Source: Hyphomonas sp. (GTDB taxonomy: Bacteria; Pseudomonadota; Alphaproteobacteria; Caulobacterales; Hyphomonadaceae). Taken from it: a DNA stretch of 64,000 nt. The translations under genes were made by a program, and so were the position numbers. Positions within the stretch are counted from its first letter, which is position 1. The number at the start of each line of letters is the position of its first letter. Below, piece by piece: positions 27,856-36,871 of this stretch. The DNA is taken from the NCBI GenBank assembly GCA_013791775.1, contig VMTE01000036.1, positions 288,151-352,150 on the forward strand, read 5' to 3'. Below the pieces are notes generated by a model. That model was not told the origin of the DNA and ran no database searches. It was given only the letters and a program-made list of their open reading frames with translations.

Positions 27856-29157
27856 ATGCCTGACACACAAAGATCATCCGATGCGAGCGCCGACCTGAAC
27901 GACCTGCGCATGTCGGAAGGCGCCCGTCCGCTTTACGACCATGTGAAGAAATTCATCGCCGAGGTCGTCAATCCGATGAGCGAGGCCTTCCACGCGCTTG
28001 ATGAAGGCAAGAAGGACATCTGGTCCTACGCGCCGGGCCAGCTCGAACTGCTCGAGAAGGCCAAGGACGAAGCCAAGAAACAGGGCCTCTGGAACTTCTT
28101 CCTGCCGGACGCCGAAACCGGCGAGGGCCTGTCGAACCTCGACTATGCCTATATCGCCGCCGAACTCGGCAAGAACCCGATGGCGTCGGAAACCATGAAC
28201 TGCTCGGCGCCCGACACCGGCAACATGGAAGTGCTCGAACGTGTCGGCACGCCGGCCCAGAAGGAACAGTGGCTGAAGCCGCTGCTGGAAGGCAAGATCC
28301 GCTCCGCCTTCGCGATGACCGAGCCGGGCATGGCCTCCTCGGACGCCAAGAACGTCTCGATGTCGGCCGTGCTGGAAGGCGACGAGTGGGTGATCAACGG
28401 CGAGAAGTACTACATCTCCGGCGCCGGCGATCCGCGTTGCCGCATCATGATCACGATGGTCAAAACCAATAACGGCTCTGACGTGAACCGCCAGCAGTCG
28501 CAGATCCTCGTGCCGCTGCCGCATCCGGGCGTCGAGATCGTCGGCCCGATGCATGTGTTCGGTGAGCCCGACGCACCGCATGGCCACATGCATATTCGCT
28601 TCAAGAACGTCCGCGTGCCGAAGGAAAACATGCTGCTCGGCGAAGGCCGCGGCTTTGAGATTTCGCAGCTGCGCCTCGGCCCCGGCCGCATCCACCACTG
28701 CATGCGTTCGCTCGGCGCTGCCGAGAAGGCGCTTGACCTGATGTGCCGCCGCGGCCTGTCGCGTTCGGCTTTCGGACGGCCGCTGGCGAAACTCGGCGGC
28801 AATACCGAGATCATCAGCCGCGCCCGGATCGAGATTGAATCGATGCGGATGATGGTGCTGAAGGCGGCCAAGGCGATGGACGTGCTGGGCAACAAGGAAG
28901 CCCGCGTCTGGATCTCGATGGTCAAGGCGATGGTGCCGGAACGCGTCTGCCAGATCATCGACCAGGCGATCCAGATCCACGGCGCGACCGGCGTGTCGCA
29001 GTGGACCCCGCTCGCCCGCATGTATGCCCAGCAGCGCACCCTGCGCCTCGCTGACGGCCCGGACGAAGTCCACCACATGGTGGTCGGCCGCCACGAGCTG
29101 CGCAAGTATGAAGGCGGCGAGGAAGACCCCTCGCTGGCCTCCGTCTGGCGCAAGTAA
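27856..29157 (+). CDS. acyl-CoA dehydrogenase family protein
   Basis: This 433-residue flavoprotein should oxidise an acyl-CoA at the alpha-beta bond. The FAD-binding signatures AFAMTEPGMASSDAKN and YYISGAGDPRC, and the late IHGATGVSQWTPLARMYAQQRTLRLADGPDEVH, are those of the long-chain ACAD10/11-like subgroup. It has the GAGAGGA ribosome site before the ATG and its own terminator after the stop, so it is probably monocistronic. Chain-length preference is unknown. Confidence 0.93.
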   Translation: MPDTQRSSDASADLNDLRMSEGARPLYDHVKKFIAEVVNPMSEAFHALDEGKKDIWSYAPGQLELLEKAKDEAKKQGLWNFFLPDAETGEGLSNLDYAYIAAELGKNPMASETMNCSAPDTGNMEVLERVGTPAQKEQWLKPLLEGKIRSAFAMTEPGMASSDAKNVSMSAVLEGDEWVINGEKYYISGAGDPRCRIMITMVKTNNGSDVNRQQSQILVPLPHPGVEIVGPMHVFGEPDAPHGHMHIRFKNVRVPKENMLLGEGRGFEISQLRLGPGRIHHCMRSLGAAEKALDLMCRRGLSRSAFGRPLAKLGGNTEIISRARIEIESMRMMVLKAAKAMDVLGNKEARVWISMVKAMVPERVCQIIDQAIQIHGATGVSQWTPLARMYAQQRTLRLADGPDEVHHMVVGRHELRKYEGGEEDPSLASVWRK

Positions 29158-29180
29158 GTCCGGGCACGGATTGAAATATG

Positions 29181-29217
29181 AAGCGCGCGGGGGAGACCTC
29201 CGCGCGCTTTTTCTTTG
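29181..29217 (+). terminator. intrinsic terminator after the acyl-CoA dehydrogenase gene
   Basis: The stem AGCGCGCGG/CCGCGCGCT with a short loop is followed by TTTTCTTT. Confidence 0.88.
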
Positions 29218-29230
29218 TGCGACCAATATC

Positions 29231-29260
29231 CGCTCATCCCCGCGCAGGCGGGGATGAGCG
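29231..29260. repeat. REP-like hairpin
   Basis: CGCTCATCCCCGC-GCAG-GCGGGGATGAGCG is a perfect 13-bp palindrome arm pair. Half-elements of the same sequence make the inverted arms of the 75-bp element at 31821. Confidence 0.8.
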
Positions 29261-29339
29261 GGCAGATGGGGGCGGCCCCCCCGTTGACACCCGCGCGGGA
29301 CAGGCAGAGCATTGCCGCTTCCCGAGGAGGATCCGTCCC

Positions 29340-30047
29340 ATGCGTTTCAAGTCTGCACTGGTTGCCCTGTCTCTGATCAGCGCCCTTCCGGCCGCGCCGG
29401 CCTTGGCCCAGGACATGGAGCGGATGATGGTCACCTCGAACCAGGTCGAAGAGAGCGAGCGGCGAAGTGCACCGGCGATCTACCGGCAGATCCCGGCGGA
29501 TTTCGTGTTGGTGGCCGTGACCTTCCAGAGCGCATCGCGCGATTCCGGCGAACGCGCGAAGGAACTCGAGACGATGTTCACCCGGCTGAAGGCCAAGGCC
29601 GCGAAGACCGACGGCTTCACCTTGGCGGGCGGGACGCTCGGCTTCTCGTCTGCGGATATTGACACGGTCCTGTTCACCGATGTCTATCAGAGTGACTATT
29701 CCGGCACCGGGCGCTTTACGCTGACGCTGAGCATCGACACAAAGCCGGACGAATCCTTCGAGGCGCTGATGGCCCGGGCGCGGAAGTTTGTCAGCTCGCT
29801 CGAAGTCGCCGGCCGGGCCGAGGCCTATCTCGGCGACGACCAGTTCATCGGTGCGCGCGATGTAACCAAGCACCGGGCGGACCTGGTCGCCGACATCGCG
29901 GCCGAGGTCAAAGGCCTGCAGGCCAGTTTCGCGCCGGCCCGGGTGACGCTGACCGGGCTGGAAAGCCGGATCATCACGCAGCCCTCCGGCCCGCTGGAGC
30001 TGGAGATATTCATTCCGTACACGTTGATTCTCGAAAGCGGGGAATGA
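29340..30047 (+). CDS. periplasmic hypothetical protein, possibly SIMPL/DUF541-like
   Basis: This 235-residue protein has a signal peptide (SALVALSLISALPAAPALAQ). The body alternates predicted strands and helices, and the part ADFVLVAVTFQSASRD followed by a helix of about 20 residues recalls the SIMPL (DUF541) fold, but the similarity is weak. I chose the ATG at 29340, 54 codons inside the longest frame, because a GAGGAGG ribosome site lies just upstream. It is followed 78 bases later by a PepSY-type gene that may be cotranscribed. Confidence 0.7.
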   Translation: MRFKSALVALSLISALPAAPALAQDMERMMVTSNQVEESERRSAPAIYRQIPADFVLVAVTFQSASRDSGERAKELETMFTRLKAKAAKTDGFTLAGGTLGFSSADIDTVLFTDVYQSDYSGTGRFTLTLSIDTKPDESFEALMARARKFVSSLEVAGRAEAYLGDDQFIGARDVTKHRADLVADIAAEVKGLQASFAPARVTLTGLESRIITQPSGPLELEIFIPYTLILESGE

Positions 30048-30125
30048 CCGGATTTGGATGGGTTGCGCTTGCAAGACGCGATCCGTTCCGGCATCGCATT
30101 TCCTGACACTTCGAGAGGGCGGTCC

Positions 30126-30833
30126 ATGAACAGGCTGACGCGATTCTTCCGGCGGCTTCACAATCTCCTGGGCCTGATCGTCGGCGCGCAGGTTCTGCTC
30201 TGGGTGCTCTCGGGGCTGATTTTCACGATCAAGCCCATCGAGACGGTGCGCGGCGACCCCCTTCGCCGTAGCGCGCCCGAGATGATGACGGCCGTGCCGG
30301 ATTACCTGGCCCCGGTCGATGATATCCTTGAGGCGGCGGGCGAGCCGGTGATGGCGCTGAAGCTGAAGCCCTGGCTCGGCCGGGCGGTGTGGGAAGCGGA
30401 CATGCCGTCCGGCAAGGCGCTGTTCGATGCCGAGACGGGGGCGGCGCTTTCTCCGGTCACGGAGGAAGATGCGCGCCGGGTCGCCGAGGCGGCCTGGGCG
30501 GGCGAGGGCACGCTGGCCAGCCTCACGCTGGCGGAGCCTGCCCCGCGCGAAGCCGGGCGCGGCGCGGGCCGGGCCATGTGGCGCGCCGAGTTTGACGGCA
30601 AGGACACGGCCACCTTCTGGATTGATCCGCAGGCGGGCGATGTGGCGGCCGTGCGAACCGCCTGGTGGCGGACGTTCGACCTGTTCTGGGGTCTGCACAT
30701 CATGGACTGGACGAACCGGGAGACGATCTCCACCTGGTGGATGAAGCTGTTCGCGTTCGCGGCGCTGATGCTGTCGGTGGCGGGCATCTGGCTGGTGATC
30801 GACCGTACGGCTAAAGGGCGCTTGCTCAAATAG
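30126..30833 (+). CDS. PepSY-associated membrane protein
   Basis: This 235-residue protein has one membrane helix near residues 13-35 (NLLGLIVGAQVLLWVLSGLI) and one near the C-terminus (LFAFAALMLSVAGIWLVIDR). A periplasmic domain lies between, with a PepSY-like GDVAAVRT and the WGLHIMDW motif. This matches the PepSY-TM family linked to iron-siderophore uptake systems, although no siderophore genes adjoin it. The stop directly abuts the convergent ttcA stop. The start is supported by GAGGG upstream. Confidence 0.8.
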   Translation: MNRLTRFFRRLHNLLGLIVGAQVLLWVLSGLIFTIKPIETVRGDPLRRSAPEMMTAVPDYLAPVDDILEAAGEPVMALKLKPWLGRAVWEADMPSGKALFDAETGAALSPVTEEDARRVAEAAWAGEGTLASLTLAEPAPREAGRGAGRAMWRAEFDGKDTATFWIDPQAGDVAAVRTAWWRTFDLFWGLHIMDWTNRETISTWWMKLFAFAALMLSVAGIWLVIDRTAKGRLLK

Positions 30834-31718
30834 TCAGAACGGGACGTTCGGATCGTCTTCGCCGGCGGCGCCGAGGGTGAGGCCGGCGAAGTCGAACACG
30901 CGCGCGTCGTGCAGGTGGCTGGGGCGGACATTGGCCAATGCGCGGGCCATGGTCTGGCGCACGCCCGGCTTCTTGCGCTCCCACTCGTCGAGGAGGTGCT
31001 TCATCGCCACGCGCTGCAGGCCGTCCTGGCTGCCGCAGAGATTGCAAGGGATGATCGGGAAGGCCATCGCCTCGGCGAACTTCGCAAGGTCCGCCTCGGC
31101 GGCGGTGATCAGGGGACGGAACACCATCACGTCGCCTTCGTCGTTGAGCAGTTTCGGTGGCATCGCGGCGAGGCGCCCGCCATGCACGAGGTTCATCATG
31201 AAGGTTTCAAGCGCGTCGTCCCGGTGGTGGCCGAGCACGATGGCCTCGCAGCCTTCCTCGCGCGCGGCGCGGTAGAGGATGCCCCGTCGCAGGCGCGAGC
31301 ACATCGAGCAATAGGTGCGGCCCGCTTCGACCTTTTCGGTGACGATGGAATAAGTGTCTTCGGTGATGATCCTGTAGGGCACGCCGGCGGCGGCGAGCCA
31401 GTCCGGCAGGACGTGTCTGGGAAAGCCCGGTTGGCCCTGATCGAGATTGCAGGCGACGAGATCGACCGGCAAGGCGCCTTGCCAGGCGAGGTCCATCAGG
31501 ACTGCGAGCAGGCCGTAGGAATCCTTGCCGCCGGACAGGCAGACGAGCCATTTCGGGCGGGGCAGATCGCCCGCCTCGATGGCGCGCCGGTCGAGGAGGC
31601 CGTAGGTGTCGATGACCTCCTGCGCGCCGCGCACGAGGCGTTTGCGCAGCTTCTTGAAGCTCACCGTTGCCGGGGCGTTCGCGAAAAGGCTGGGCGCGGA
31701 GGAGAACGTATCGGCCAT
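30834..31718 (-). CDS. ttcA: tRNA 2-thiocytidine synthetase TtcA
   Basis: TtcA puts sulfur on C32 of certain tRNAs, using ATP and an iron-sulfur cluster. The PP-loop SGGKDS is at 62-67. The two CxxC motifs that bind the cluster are CSMC (in [13 protein letters not shown]) and CNLCGSQ. The 294-residue length is normal. The ATG at 31718 follows a 185-base spacer with repeats. TtcA is cytoplasmic and needs no partner nearby. Confidence 0.95.
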   Translation of the reverse strand: MADTFSSAPSLFANAPATVSFKKLRKRLVRGAQEVIDTYGLLDRRAIEAGDLPRPKWLVCLSGGKDSYGLLAVLMDLAWQGALPVDLVACNLDQGQPGFPRHVLPDWLAAAGVPYRIITEDTYSIVTEKVEAGRTYCSMCSRLRRGILYRAAREEGCEAIVLGHHRDDALETFMMNLVHGGRLAAMPPKLLNDEGDVMVFRPLITAAEADLAKFAEAMAFPIIPCNLCGSQDGLQRVAMKHLLDEWERKKPGVRQTMARALANVRPSHLHDARVFDFAGLTLGAAGEDDPNVPF

Positions 31719-31820
31719 GGCCGGGATTTGCCATGCGGCGCGGGGCGCGGCAAGGCCAGCACGTGTGCCCGGACGCAGCGCGGGCTGGCCGGGTTGGGTC
31801 GGATCGTTTTCATTTTGGTC

Positions 31821-31895
31821 CGCTCATCCCCGCGCAGGCGGGGATCGGGTCAGGCACAGAGCCTCCCGAGATCCCCGCCTGCGCGGGGATGAGCG
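31821..31895. repeat. 75-bp element with perfect 25-bp inverted arms
   Basis: The left arm 31821-31845 and the right arm 31871-31895 are exact reverse complements, each itself containing the hairpin CCCCGC-GCAG-GCGGGG. The 25-base centre is CGGGTCAGGC...CCTCCCGAG. The arms equal most of the solitary hairpin at 29231. This is a REP doublet, or a very small MITE-like unit. Confidence 0.8.
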
Positions 31896-31903
31896 GAGTG
31901 CGG

Positions 31904-32293
31904 TTAGGAGGTGTTGGCGAAGAGAGTCCCTGAATCCTTGCCGGGGGAATCACCCGCTGCGCGGGGGAGGAGGGGGATAGCTGTGAGGGTTTCGAGAGTT
32001 GCGATGCTGTCGAGGTTGGCCGGCAAGTCGCTTGCGTAGCCCGGCTCCGTCAGTGGACGGAAGGTTCGCGCGGGCGGCTTGCAGGCGTCGGGGTCCGGGC
32101 GGTCGCTGTGAAAATTGACGGTGATGAAGCCCCAGGGGCTGAGGGGGTAGAGGACGTCGGCGATATCTTCGCGGCGGCAAAAGGCGAGCAGCCGGTTGAG
32201 CTGCCACCAGAGGATCGGCCAGCAGACCACATACACATCCGCGAACAGGGGCGCGAATTTGGGATGGGTACGCAGGGCATGCAGGGAAACCAT
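31904..32293 (-). CDS. hypothetical protein
   Basis: This 129-residue frame starts MVSLHALRTHPKFAPLFADV and has two or three tryptophans and a hydrophobic stretch (VVCWPILWWQLNRLLAFC). About 100 residues look like a real protein in codon use. The last 20 (PRAAGDSPGKDSGTLFANTS) run into repeat DNA, suggesting that the natural stop was lost or the gene extended. I recognise no family. A 9-bp palindrome (GGCGCTAT/ATAGCGCC, 32339-32357) lies upstream. Confidence 0.5.
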   Translation of the reverse strand: MVSLHALRTHPKFAPLFADVYVVCWPILWWQLNRLLAFCRREDIADVLYPLSPWGFITVNFHSDRPDPDACKPPARTFRPLTEPGYASDLPANLDSIATLETLTAIPLLPRAAGDSPGKDSGTLFANTS

Positions 32294-32422
32294 GCGCGCA
32301 GTATAACGCCGTGGGCGGAGGGGGTGCGCAAGGAATCGGGCGCTATTTTATAGCGCCTTGATGATGCGGGGTATTTTGTTCTGGAGGGGGCCAGTTTTTG
32401 GTGCGTAAGGGCCCCGGCCTGA

Positions 32423-32449
32423 CCCTCCCCAAGCGAAGCTTGGGGAGGG
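32423..32449. terminator. palindrome downstream of the TonB receptor gene
   Basis: CCCTCCCCAAGC-GAA-GCTTGGGGAGGG is a perfect 12-bp hairpin 25 bases beyond the receptor stop. It has no T-run, so it may be an RNA-end or REP element rather than a classical terminator. Confidence 0.45.
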
Positions 32450-32473
32450 GGCAGGTTGCCGTGTTGATTCCGC

Positions 32474-34711
32474 CTACAGCGCCCAGCCGAGTTCAACGCC
32501 GTAGATGCGGGGCTGATTGAAGATGCCGGAGAGGTTGTTGAAGTCGATGGCGGAAACCGTGCCGACTTCATCCGTCAGGTTACGGACGAAAGCCTTCGCC
32601 GACCAGGGACCATGGCGGTAGCCGAGGCTGGCGCCGCCTTCCCAGCGGCCTTCAGCCGTGAACTCGATCGACTCGTAGAGGAAGATGTTCGCGTCCGACC
32701 GGTAGGACCAGTCGGTGGTGGCAAACAGTTCGCCGCCGCGGAAGTCGCGGGTATAATCGAAGGCGAAGTTGGCGATCCATTCCGGTGCCTGCGGGAACGG
32801 GTTGCCGTCGATCAGCGCGCCGCCGGTCACCGGGTCGATCGGATCCAGCACGGTGCAGGCCGAGCCGCAGATTCCGGCGGTCAGGCCGGCATCGTTGATC
32901 TCGGTATTGTTGTAGGAAAGCCCGGCGCTGAAGGCGAGGTTTTCGCTGAGCAGGGCGCGGATGTCGGCTTCGAAGCCGTAGCCCTTGCCTTCTTCGGCGT
33001 TGAGCAGCTGGTTGAAGTTGCCGGCGCCGCCGATGGCGGTCAGCTGCAGGTCTTCGACCGTGTAGGCATAGACGGCGAGATTGGCGTCAAGGCGGCCGTC
33101 GAGCAGCGTGGTCTTGAGACCGGCTTCGTAGCTGTCGAGGATTTCGGAATCGGCGGTCGTGATGACATCGCCGAAGACGAGGCGGCCCTGGATCGACGGC
33201 GCGCGGAAGCCCCGGGCGATGCGGCCGTAGAGGTTGGTGTCGTCATTGACCGCATAGGTCAGCGAGGCATCCCAGGAGAGCTGCTCATCGCCGACGCTGA
33301 CGGTCGGCGGGCTGAGCGGCGGCGCGCCGAAAGGCGAGACGACGCGGCGGGCGGTCAGGTCTTTCGATTCGTCCGTGTAGCGCAGGCCGATCTGGCCGGT
33401 CAGCCGGTCAGTGAGATCGTAGGCGAGGTTGCCGAACACGGCGATGGATTCGGTGTCCTGGGTCTGGAAGGCCGAGCCGTTCTCGATACCGCCCGCCAGC
33501 GTGTCATAGCTGTAGGAGCTGATGTCGATTTCCTCGTCGAAGGCGTAGAGACCGGCGGTCCAGCGAAGGGCCGCGTCGTCGCCGTTCGACAGGCGCAGTT
33601 CGTGCGTGATCTGCTGGTGATCGTCGATGCCGTCGGCCGATTCGGCCGGGAATGGAATGAATCCGGGGGTCGAGCCGGTGGGCAGGAAGGCTGCGCCGGC
33701 ACCGCCGTCCACATCACCGCGCGAGAAGGTCTCGACGGTTTCGTAGCCGAGGAGGTAGGTCAGTTCGACGCCGGAGAGATCCCAGTCGGCGCGCGAGGTG
33801 AAGCCGAAGACGTCGGTTTCGAGGACCGAGTTGATCTGCGCGTCGGCGAAGGTCAGCTCACGGTCGAAACCGGGGCGCGGGCCGGCCGAGCCGGTCTGGA
33901 AGGCGTTGGCCTGGAAGCTGACCTGGCCGCCATCGAGCGTGCGGCCGTGGAGGTTGCCAAGCCAGGTGAGGTTGTCGGTGACCTCGACCTTGGCCTGGGC
34001 GCGCCAGGCGAAGTCCTCGTAGCCGCCGGCATCGGCGCCGCCGGTGGGCAGGGCGGTTTCGACATAGTCGTCACGGCGCTGGAAGACGCCGGAGAGGCGC
34101 AGGGAGACGCGGTCGGAGACCGGGCCACCGACAGCGGCTTCAACGTTCGTGGTGCCGAAGGAGCCGTAGGAGGCGCGGGCATAGGCGTCGAGTTCGTCGC
34201 CCGGCTTGACGCTTTCGAACTTCAGGGCGCCGGCGGGCGTGTTGCGCCCGAAGAGGGTGCCTTGCGGGCCGCGCAGGACTTCGACCCGCTCGGTATCGAA
34301 GACCGGGAAGCCCTTGAGGACGGGGTTCTCGTAGACGATCTCGTCATAGATGAAGGAGACCGGCTGGGAGGCGTTGAAGTCGAAGTCGGTGTTGCCGAGG
34401 CCGCGGATGTAGGGGCGCGGAAAGATGCGGCCGAAGGAGGTCTCGATGATCAGGCTGGGCACGCGGGCGGTGAGGAACTGGATGTCTTCGCCGGCCTGGC
34501 CGTAGGCCTGCAGCGCCGACTCGTCGAGCGAGGTGAGCGAGACGGGCACATCCTTGATGTTCTCCTCGCGCTTGGTGGCGGTCACAGTGACCGATTTCAG
34601 CTTGAGGGCGCCGTCATCCGGCGCGGCCTCCTGGGCGAGCGCGGCGGGGGCCAGCAAGGCGATGGCGCAGCAGGACGCCAGTGCGGCCCGCCAGGTGCGT
34701 GTAGATTTCAT
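32474..34711 (-). CDS. TonB-dependent outer-membrane receptor
   Basis: This 745-residue outer-membrane beta-barrel starts with a signal peptide (AALASCCAIALLAPAALAQE). The TonB box region is LKSVTVTATKREENIKDVPVSLT, followed by the plug domain with RGLGNTDFDFN and VEVLRGPQGTLFGRNTPAGAL. The C-terminus ends in YGVELGWAL, with an amphipathic barrel strand. The VTATKREE opening is the type common in sphingomonads and Hyphomonadaceae. The ligand is unknown; no transporter genes adjoin it. GGAGA supports the start. Confidence 0.94.
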   Translation of the reverse strand: MKSTRTWRAALASCCAIALLAPAALAQEAAPDDGALKLKSVTVTATKREENIKDVPVSLTSLDESALQAYGQAGEDIQFLTARVPSLIIETSFGRIFPRPYIRGLGNTDFDFNASQPVSFIYDEIVYENPVLKGFPVFDTERVEVLRGPQGTLFGRNTPAGALKFESVKPGDELDAYARASYGSFGTTNVEAAVGGPVSDRVSLRLSGVFQRRDDYVETALPTGGADAGGYEDFAWRAQAKVEVTDNLTWLGNLHGRTLDGGQVSFQANAFQTGSAGPRPGFDRELTFADAQINSVLETDVFGFTSRADWDLSGVELTYLLGYETVETFSRGDVDGGAGAAFLPTGSTPGFIPFPAESADGIDDHQQITHELRLSNGDDAALRWTAGLYAFDEEIDISSYSYDTLAGGIENGSAFQTQDTESIAVFGNLAYDLTDRLTGQIGLRYTDESKDLTARRVVSPFGAPPLSPPTVSVGDEQLSWDASLTYAVNDDTNLYGRIARGFRAPSIQGRLVFGDVITTADSEILDSYEAGLKTTLLDGRLDANLAVYAYTVEDLQLTAIGGAGNFNQLLNAEEGKGYGFEADIRALLSENLAFSAGLSYNNTEINDAGLTAGICGSACTVLDPIDPVTGGALIDGNPFPQAPEWIANFAFDYTRDFRGGELFATTDWSYRSDANIFLYESIEFTAEGRWEGGASLGYRHGPWSAKAFVRNLTDEVGTVSAIDFNNLSGIFNQPRIYGVELGWAL

Positions 34712-34870
34712 GTAAGGTCTCCGGGGTGACGTGAACGCGCAGGCTGCGCCCCGGAGTGCATGAATATGTTTGACGGAAATTTCTCAAGGGGATGACAGGA
34801 ATGTGAAGCCGATTCTTCCGGGATGCGTGTTTCGTGTAACGCTCGCGCGTCAGGCGAAACCGGCTCCGGG

Positions 34871-35332
34871 TCAGGCCGGCCGGCGGCCGCCCCGGAAGGG
34901 CGCGGTGAGGAAGTTCTTCCACCATTGGCGCCAGCGCCAGACCCGGCGCAGCTTGGCATTGGAGGGGGCGTCGAGCTGGCCGCGCGGGACGAGCATGTCG
35001 TTCATGCGCGGCTGGTAGCGGCGGATCAGGTCTTCCTCGATCCGGGCGCGGTCCGTGCCGTTGCGGACAGGCAGGACATGGCGCTCGGTGGCGCCGCGTT
35101 TCCACCAAGCTTCCCACCAGCGCTCATGGCCGTAGAGGCGCGAGCGCAGTTCGGTCGCCTTGCCGACATAGAGCGGGAACAGGAAGAAGCCGAACCGGCG
35201 GCGCACGAAGATGTAGATGCCGCCGCCTTCCGGAATGCCCTTGCGGGTCAGCGTGATCTTGAACTTGTAGCGCTCTCCGGTTTCGCCCTGCCAGACATGC
35301 CAGCCGAAAATGAACCAGTCGAAAAGGAACAT
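34871..35332 (-). CDS. GIY-YIG-like domain protein
   Basis: This 153-residue protein has GIYIF at 38-42 and PLYVGKATELRSRLYGHE at 53-70. These fit the GIY-YIG nuclease core as found at the start of UvrC, including the arginine. A glutamate follows in IEEDLIRRYQP, placed like the metal-binding Glu. The N-terminal 35 residues (MFLFDWFIFGWHVWQG...) and the Trp-rich C-terminal tail are unusual. No other nuclease domain is seen. Its cellular role is unknown. Confidence 0.72.
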   Translation of the reverse strand: MFLFDWFIFGWHVWQGETGERYKFKITLTRKGIPEGGGIYIFVRRRFGFFLFPLYVGKATELRSRLYGHERWWEAWWKRGATERHVLPVRNGTDRARIEEDLIRRYQPRMNDMLVPRGQLDAPSNAKLRRVWRWRQWWKNFLTAPFRGGRRPA

Positions 35333-35421
35333 GAAAGACCCACCCCTAGCGCCCGCAAGGCGCGGAACGAGGGGAGATTCGGCGAATTGGGGTTAACGGG
35401 GGATTAACCGGGACGGAGGTG

Positions 35422-35784
35422 TCAGAGTTTGCCGGGAGCGGCGGCGTGAAAGTCGCGGCTGTCGGCGGGGGTTTCGGCGCGGTTCAGGAGGCCGTAGTCG
35501 CGGGTGACTTCGGCCACGCGCAGGCGGTAGTCCTTCAGGATACCGGCGCGGCCGGCGGCCTGGGCGGCGCGGTGTCCGGTCGTGTTCCGCCAGGCGCCGA
35601 CGGCCGCTTCATCGCGCCAGAAGGACAGGGAGAGGTAGCGGCCGGGTTCGGCGAGGCTCTGGTAGCGCTCGACGGACAGGAAACCGTCGATGCCGCCGAG
35701 CAGGGCGCGCAGGTCTCCGGCGAGGGCAAAGTAGTCGTCGCCCCGTCCGTCATTGGCGGTGAGTTCGAAGATGACGGCGATCAT
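35422..35784 (-). CDS. antibiotic biosynthesis monooxygenase (ABM) family protein
   Basis: This 120-residue alpha-beta barrel protein starts [19 protein letters not shown] and contains [29 protein letters not shown]. These are the ABM-domain features found in heme-degrading or quinone-forming monooxygenases and in uncharacterised relatives. It overlaps the upstream NIPSNAP gene by four bases, so the two form an operon divergent from the ArsR-type regulator. The substrate is unknown. Confidence 0.87.
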   Translation of the reverse strand: MIAVIFELTANDGRGDDYFALAGDLRALLGGIDGFLSVERYQSLAEPGRYLSLSFWRDEAAVGAWRNTTGHRAAQAAGRAGILKDYRLRVAEVTRDYGLLNRAETPADSRDFHAAAPGKL

Positions 35785-36110
35785 GGTTTCACCAGAGCGG
35801 CATGCGGCGCGGAGGCGAGTTTCAGGAAGATCCGGTCTTCGCTTCGGAGGAACTGTTCGCGCTTGGCGAAGGCGTAGTTTTCGCGGCCGATGGGGTCTTC
35901 GGCGAGGCGGGCCCGGTAGGCTTCGTAGGCAGCGAGGGAGGGCAGCGTATAGACGCCGTACGCGGTGGTGGCGGAGCCTTCATGCGGGGCGAAATAGCCG
36001 ATGAGATCCGCGCCGCAGCGCGGGATCGCCTGGCCCCACTGGCGGGCATAATGCGCGAAGGCGTCCTTTTTGAACGGGTCGATCTGGTAACGGATGAAAC
36101 AGGTGATCAT
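35781..36110 (-). CDS. NIPSNAP family protein
   Basis: This 109-residue protein starts [25 protein letters not shown] and contains [14 protein letters not shown], the NIPSNAP dimeric alpha-beta-barrel pattern. Its stop overlaps the ABM start (ATGA). Both are likely expressed together under the divergent ArsR-type regulator, whose palindromic operator candidate is 53 bases upstream. The biochemical role of bacterial NIPSNAPs is not settled. Confidence 0.85.
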   Translation of the reverse strand: MITCFIRYQIDPFKKDAFAHYARQWGQAIPRCGADLIGYFAPHEGSATTAYGVYTLPSLAAYEAYRARLAEDPIGRENYAFAKREQFLRSEDRIFLKLASAPHAALVKP

Positions 36111-36162
36111 GGCGGCGTCCTTGGGTTGGGATGGCGCCCTTGTAGCCGCTTGCGTGTGCGGG

Positions 36163-36186
36163 ATGGTTCGATTAGCGTCGAACCAT
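36163..36186. promoter_or_regulatory. perfect palindromic operator between ArsR-type regulator and NIPSNAP/ABM operon
   Basis: ATGGTTCGA-TTAGCG-TCGAACCAT is a perfect 9-bp inverted repeat. Its right end includes the AT of the regulator start codon. It is centred in the divergent promoter region, so binding could control both directions. Confidence 0.65.
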
Positions 36187-36871
36187 GAAGGACGGCCCCG
36201 ACATATCCCGCATTGCAGCGCTGATGGGCGATCCGGCGCGCAGCAACATGCTGCTGGCGATGCTGGACGGGCGGGCGCTGACGGCGGGCGAGCTGGCGGC
36301 CCAGGCGGGCATCACCAAGCAGACGGCGAGTTCGCACCTGGCGCGCCTGCTGGACGGCGGGCTGGTCGCGCGCGAGGTGCAGGGGCGGCATCACTACTAT
36401 CGGCTGGGCGGGGCTGACGTGGCGCAGGCGCTGGAGGCGCTGCTGGGCGTTTCGGAAAGCCGGACGGGACCGCGCACGCGAACCGGGCCGCGCGACCCGG
36501 CGCTGCGCAAGGCGCGCGTCTGCTATGACCACCTTGCGGGCGAGCTCGGCGTGCTGGCCTTTGATCGTCTGTTGGCGGCCGGCGTGCTGGTGCGGCGCGG
36601 GGAGGCGATCAGCGTCAGCAAGGCGGGCTGGGCGCGGCTCGGCGAGATCGGCGTGGCGGAGGACGGGCTGGCGAGGTCGCGCCGGCCGGTATGCAAGGGC
36701 TGCCTCGACTGGAGCATGCGGCGGCCTCACCTGGCGGGACAGGTCGGCGCGGCGCTCCTTGTACGGATCTTCGAGCGGAAATGGGCAAGGCGCGTGGCGG
36801 GTAGCCGCGTGATCTCGTTCACGCCTGCTGGCGAAGCGGCGCTGCGGACATGGCTTCGCGCGCCGCCCTGA
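36185..36871 (+). CDS. ArsR-type helix-turn-helix regulator with extended C-terminus
   Basis: This 228-residue protein begins with an ArsR-like winged helix ([18 protein letters not shown], then [21 protein letters not shown] and a wing with GRHHYYRLG). A C-terminal domain of about 130 residues contains [24 protein letters not shown], a motif shared by a subgroup of longer ArsR regulators. The cysteine pair could sense metal or redox state, but this is unproven. It is divergent from NIPSNAP/ABM and its end overlaps rnhB by 53 bases tail-to-tail. Confidence 0.88.
   Translation: MKDGPDISRIAALMGDPARSNMLLAMLDGRALTAGELAAQAGITKQTASSHLARLLDGGLVAREVQGRHHYYRLGGADVAQALEALLGVSESRTGPRTRTGPRDPALRKARVCYDHLAGELGVLAFDRLLAAGVLVRRGEAISVSKAGWARLGEIGVAEDGLARSRRPVCKGCLDWSMRRPHLAGQVGAALLVRIFERKWARRVAGSRVISFTPAGEAALRTWLRAPP

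Noticed and set aside
32612-34729. 705-codon plus-strand frame
   Set aside because: It mirrors the TonB-dependent receptor and is Gly/Val/Glu-rich without domains.
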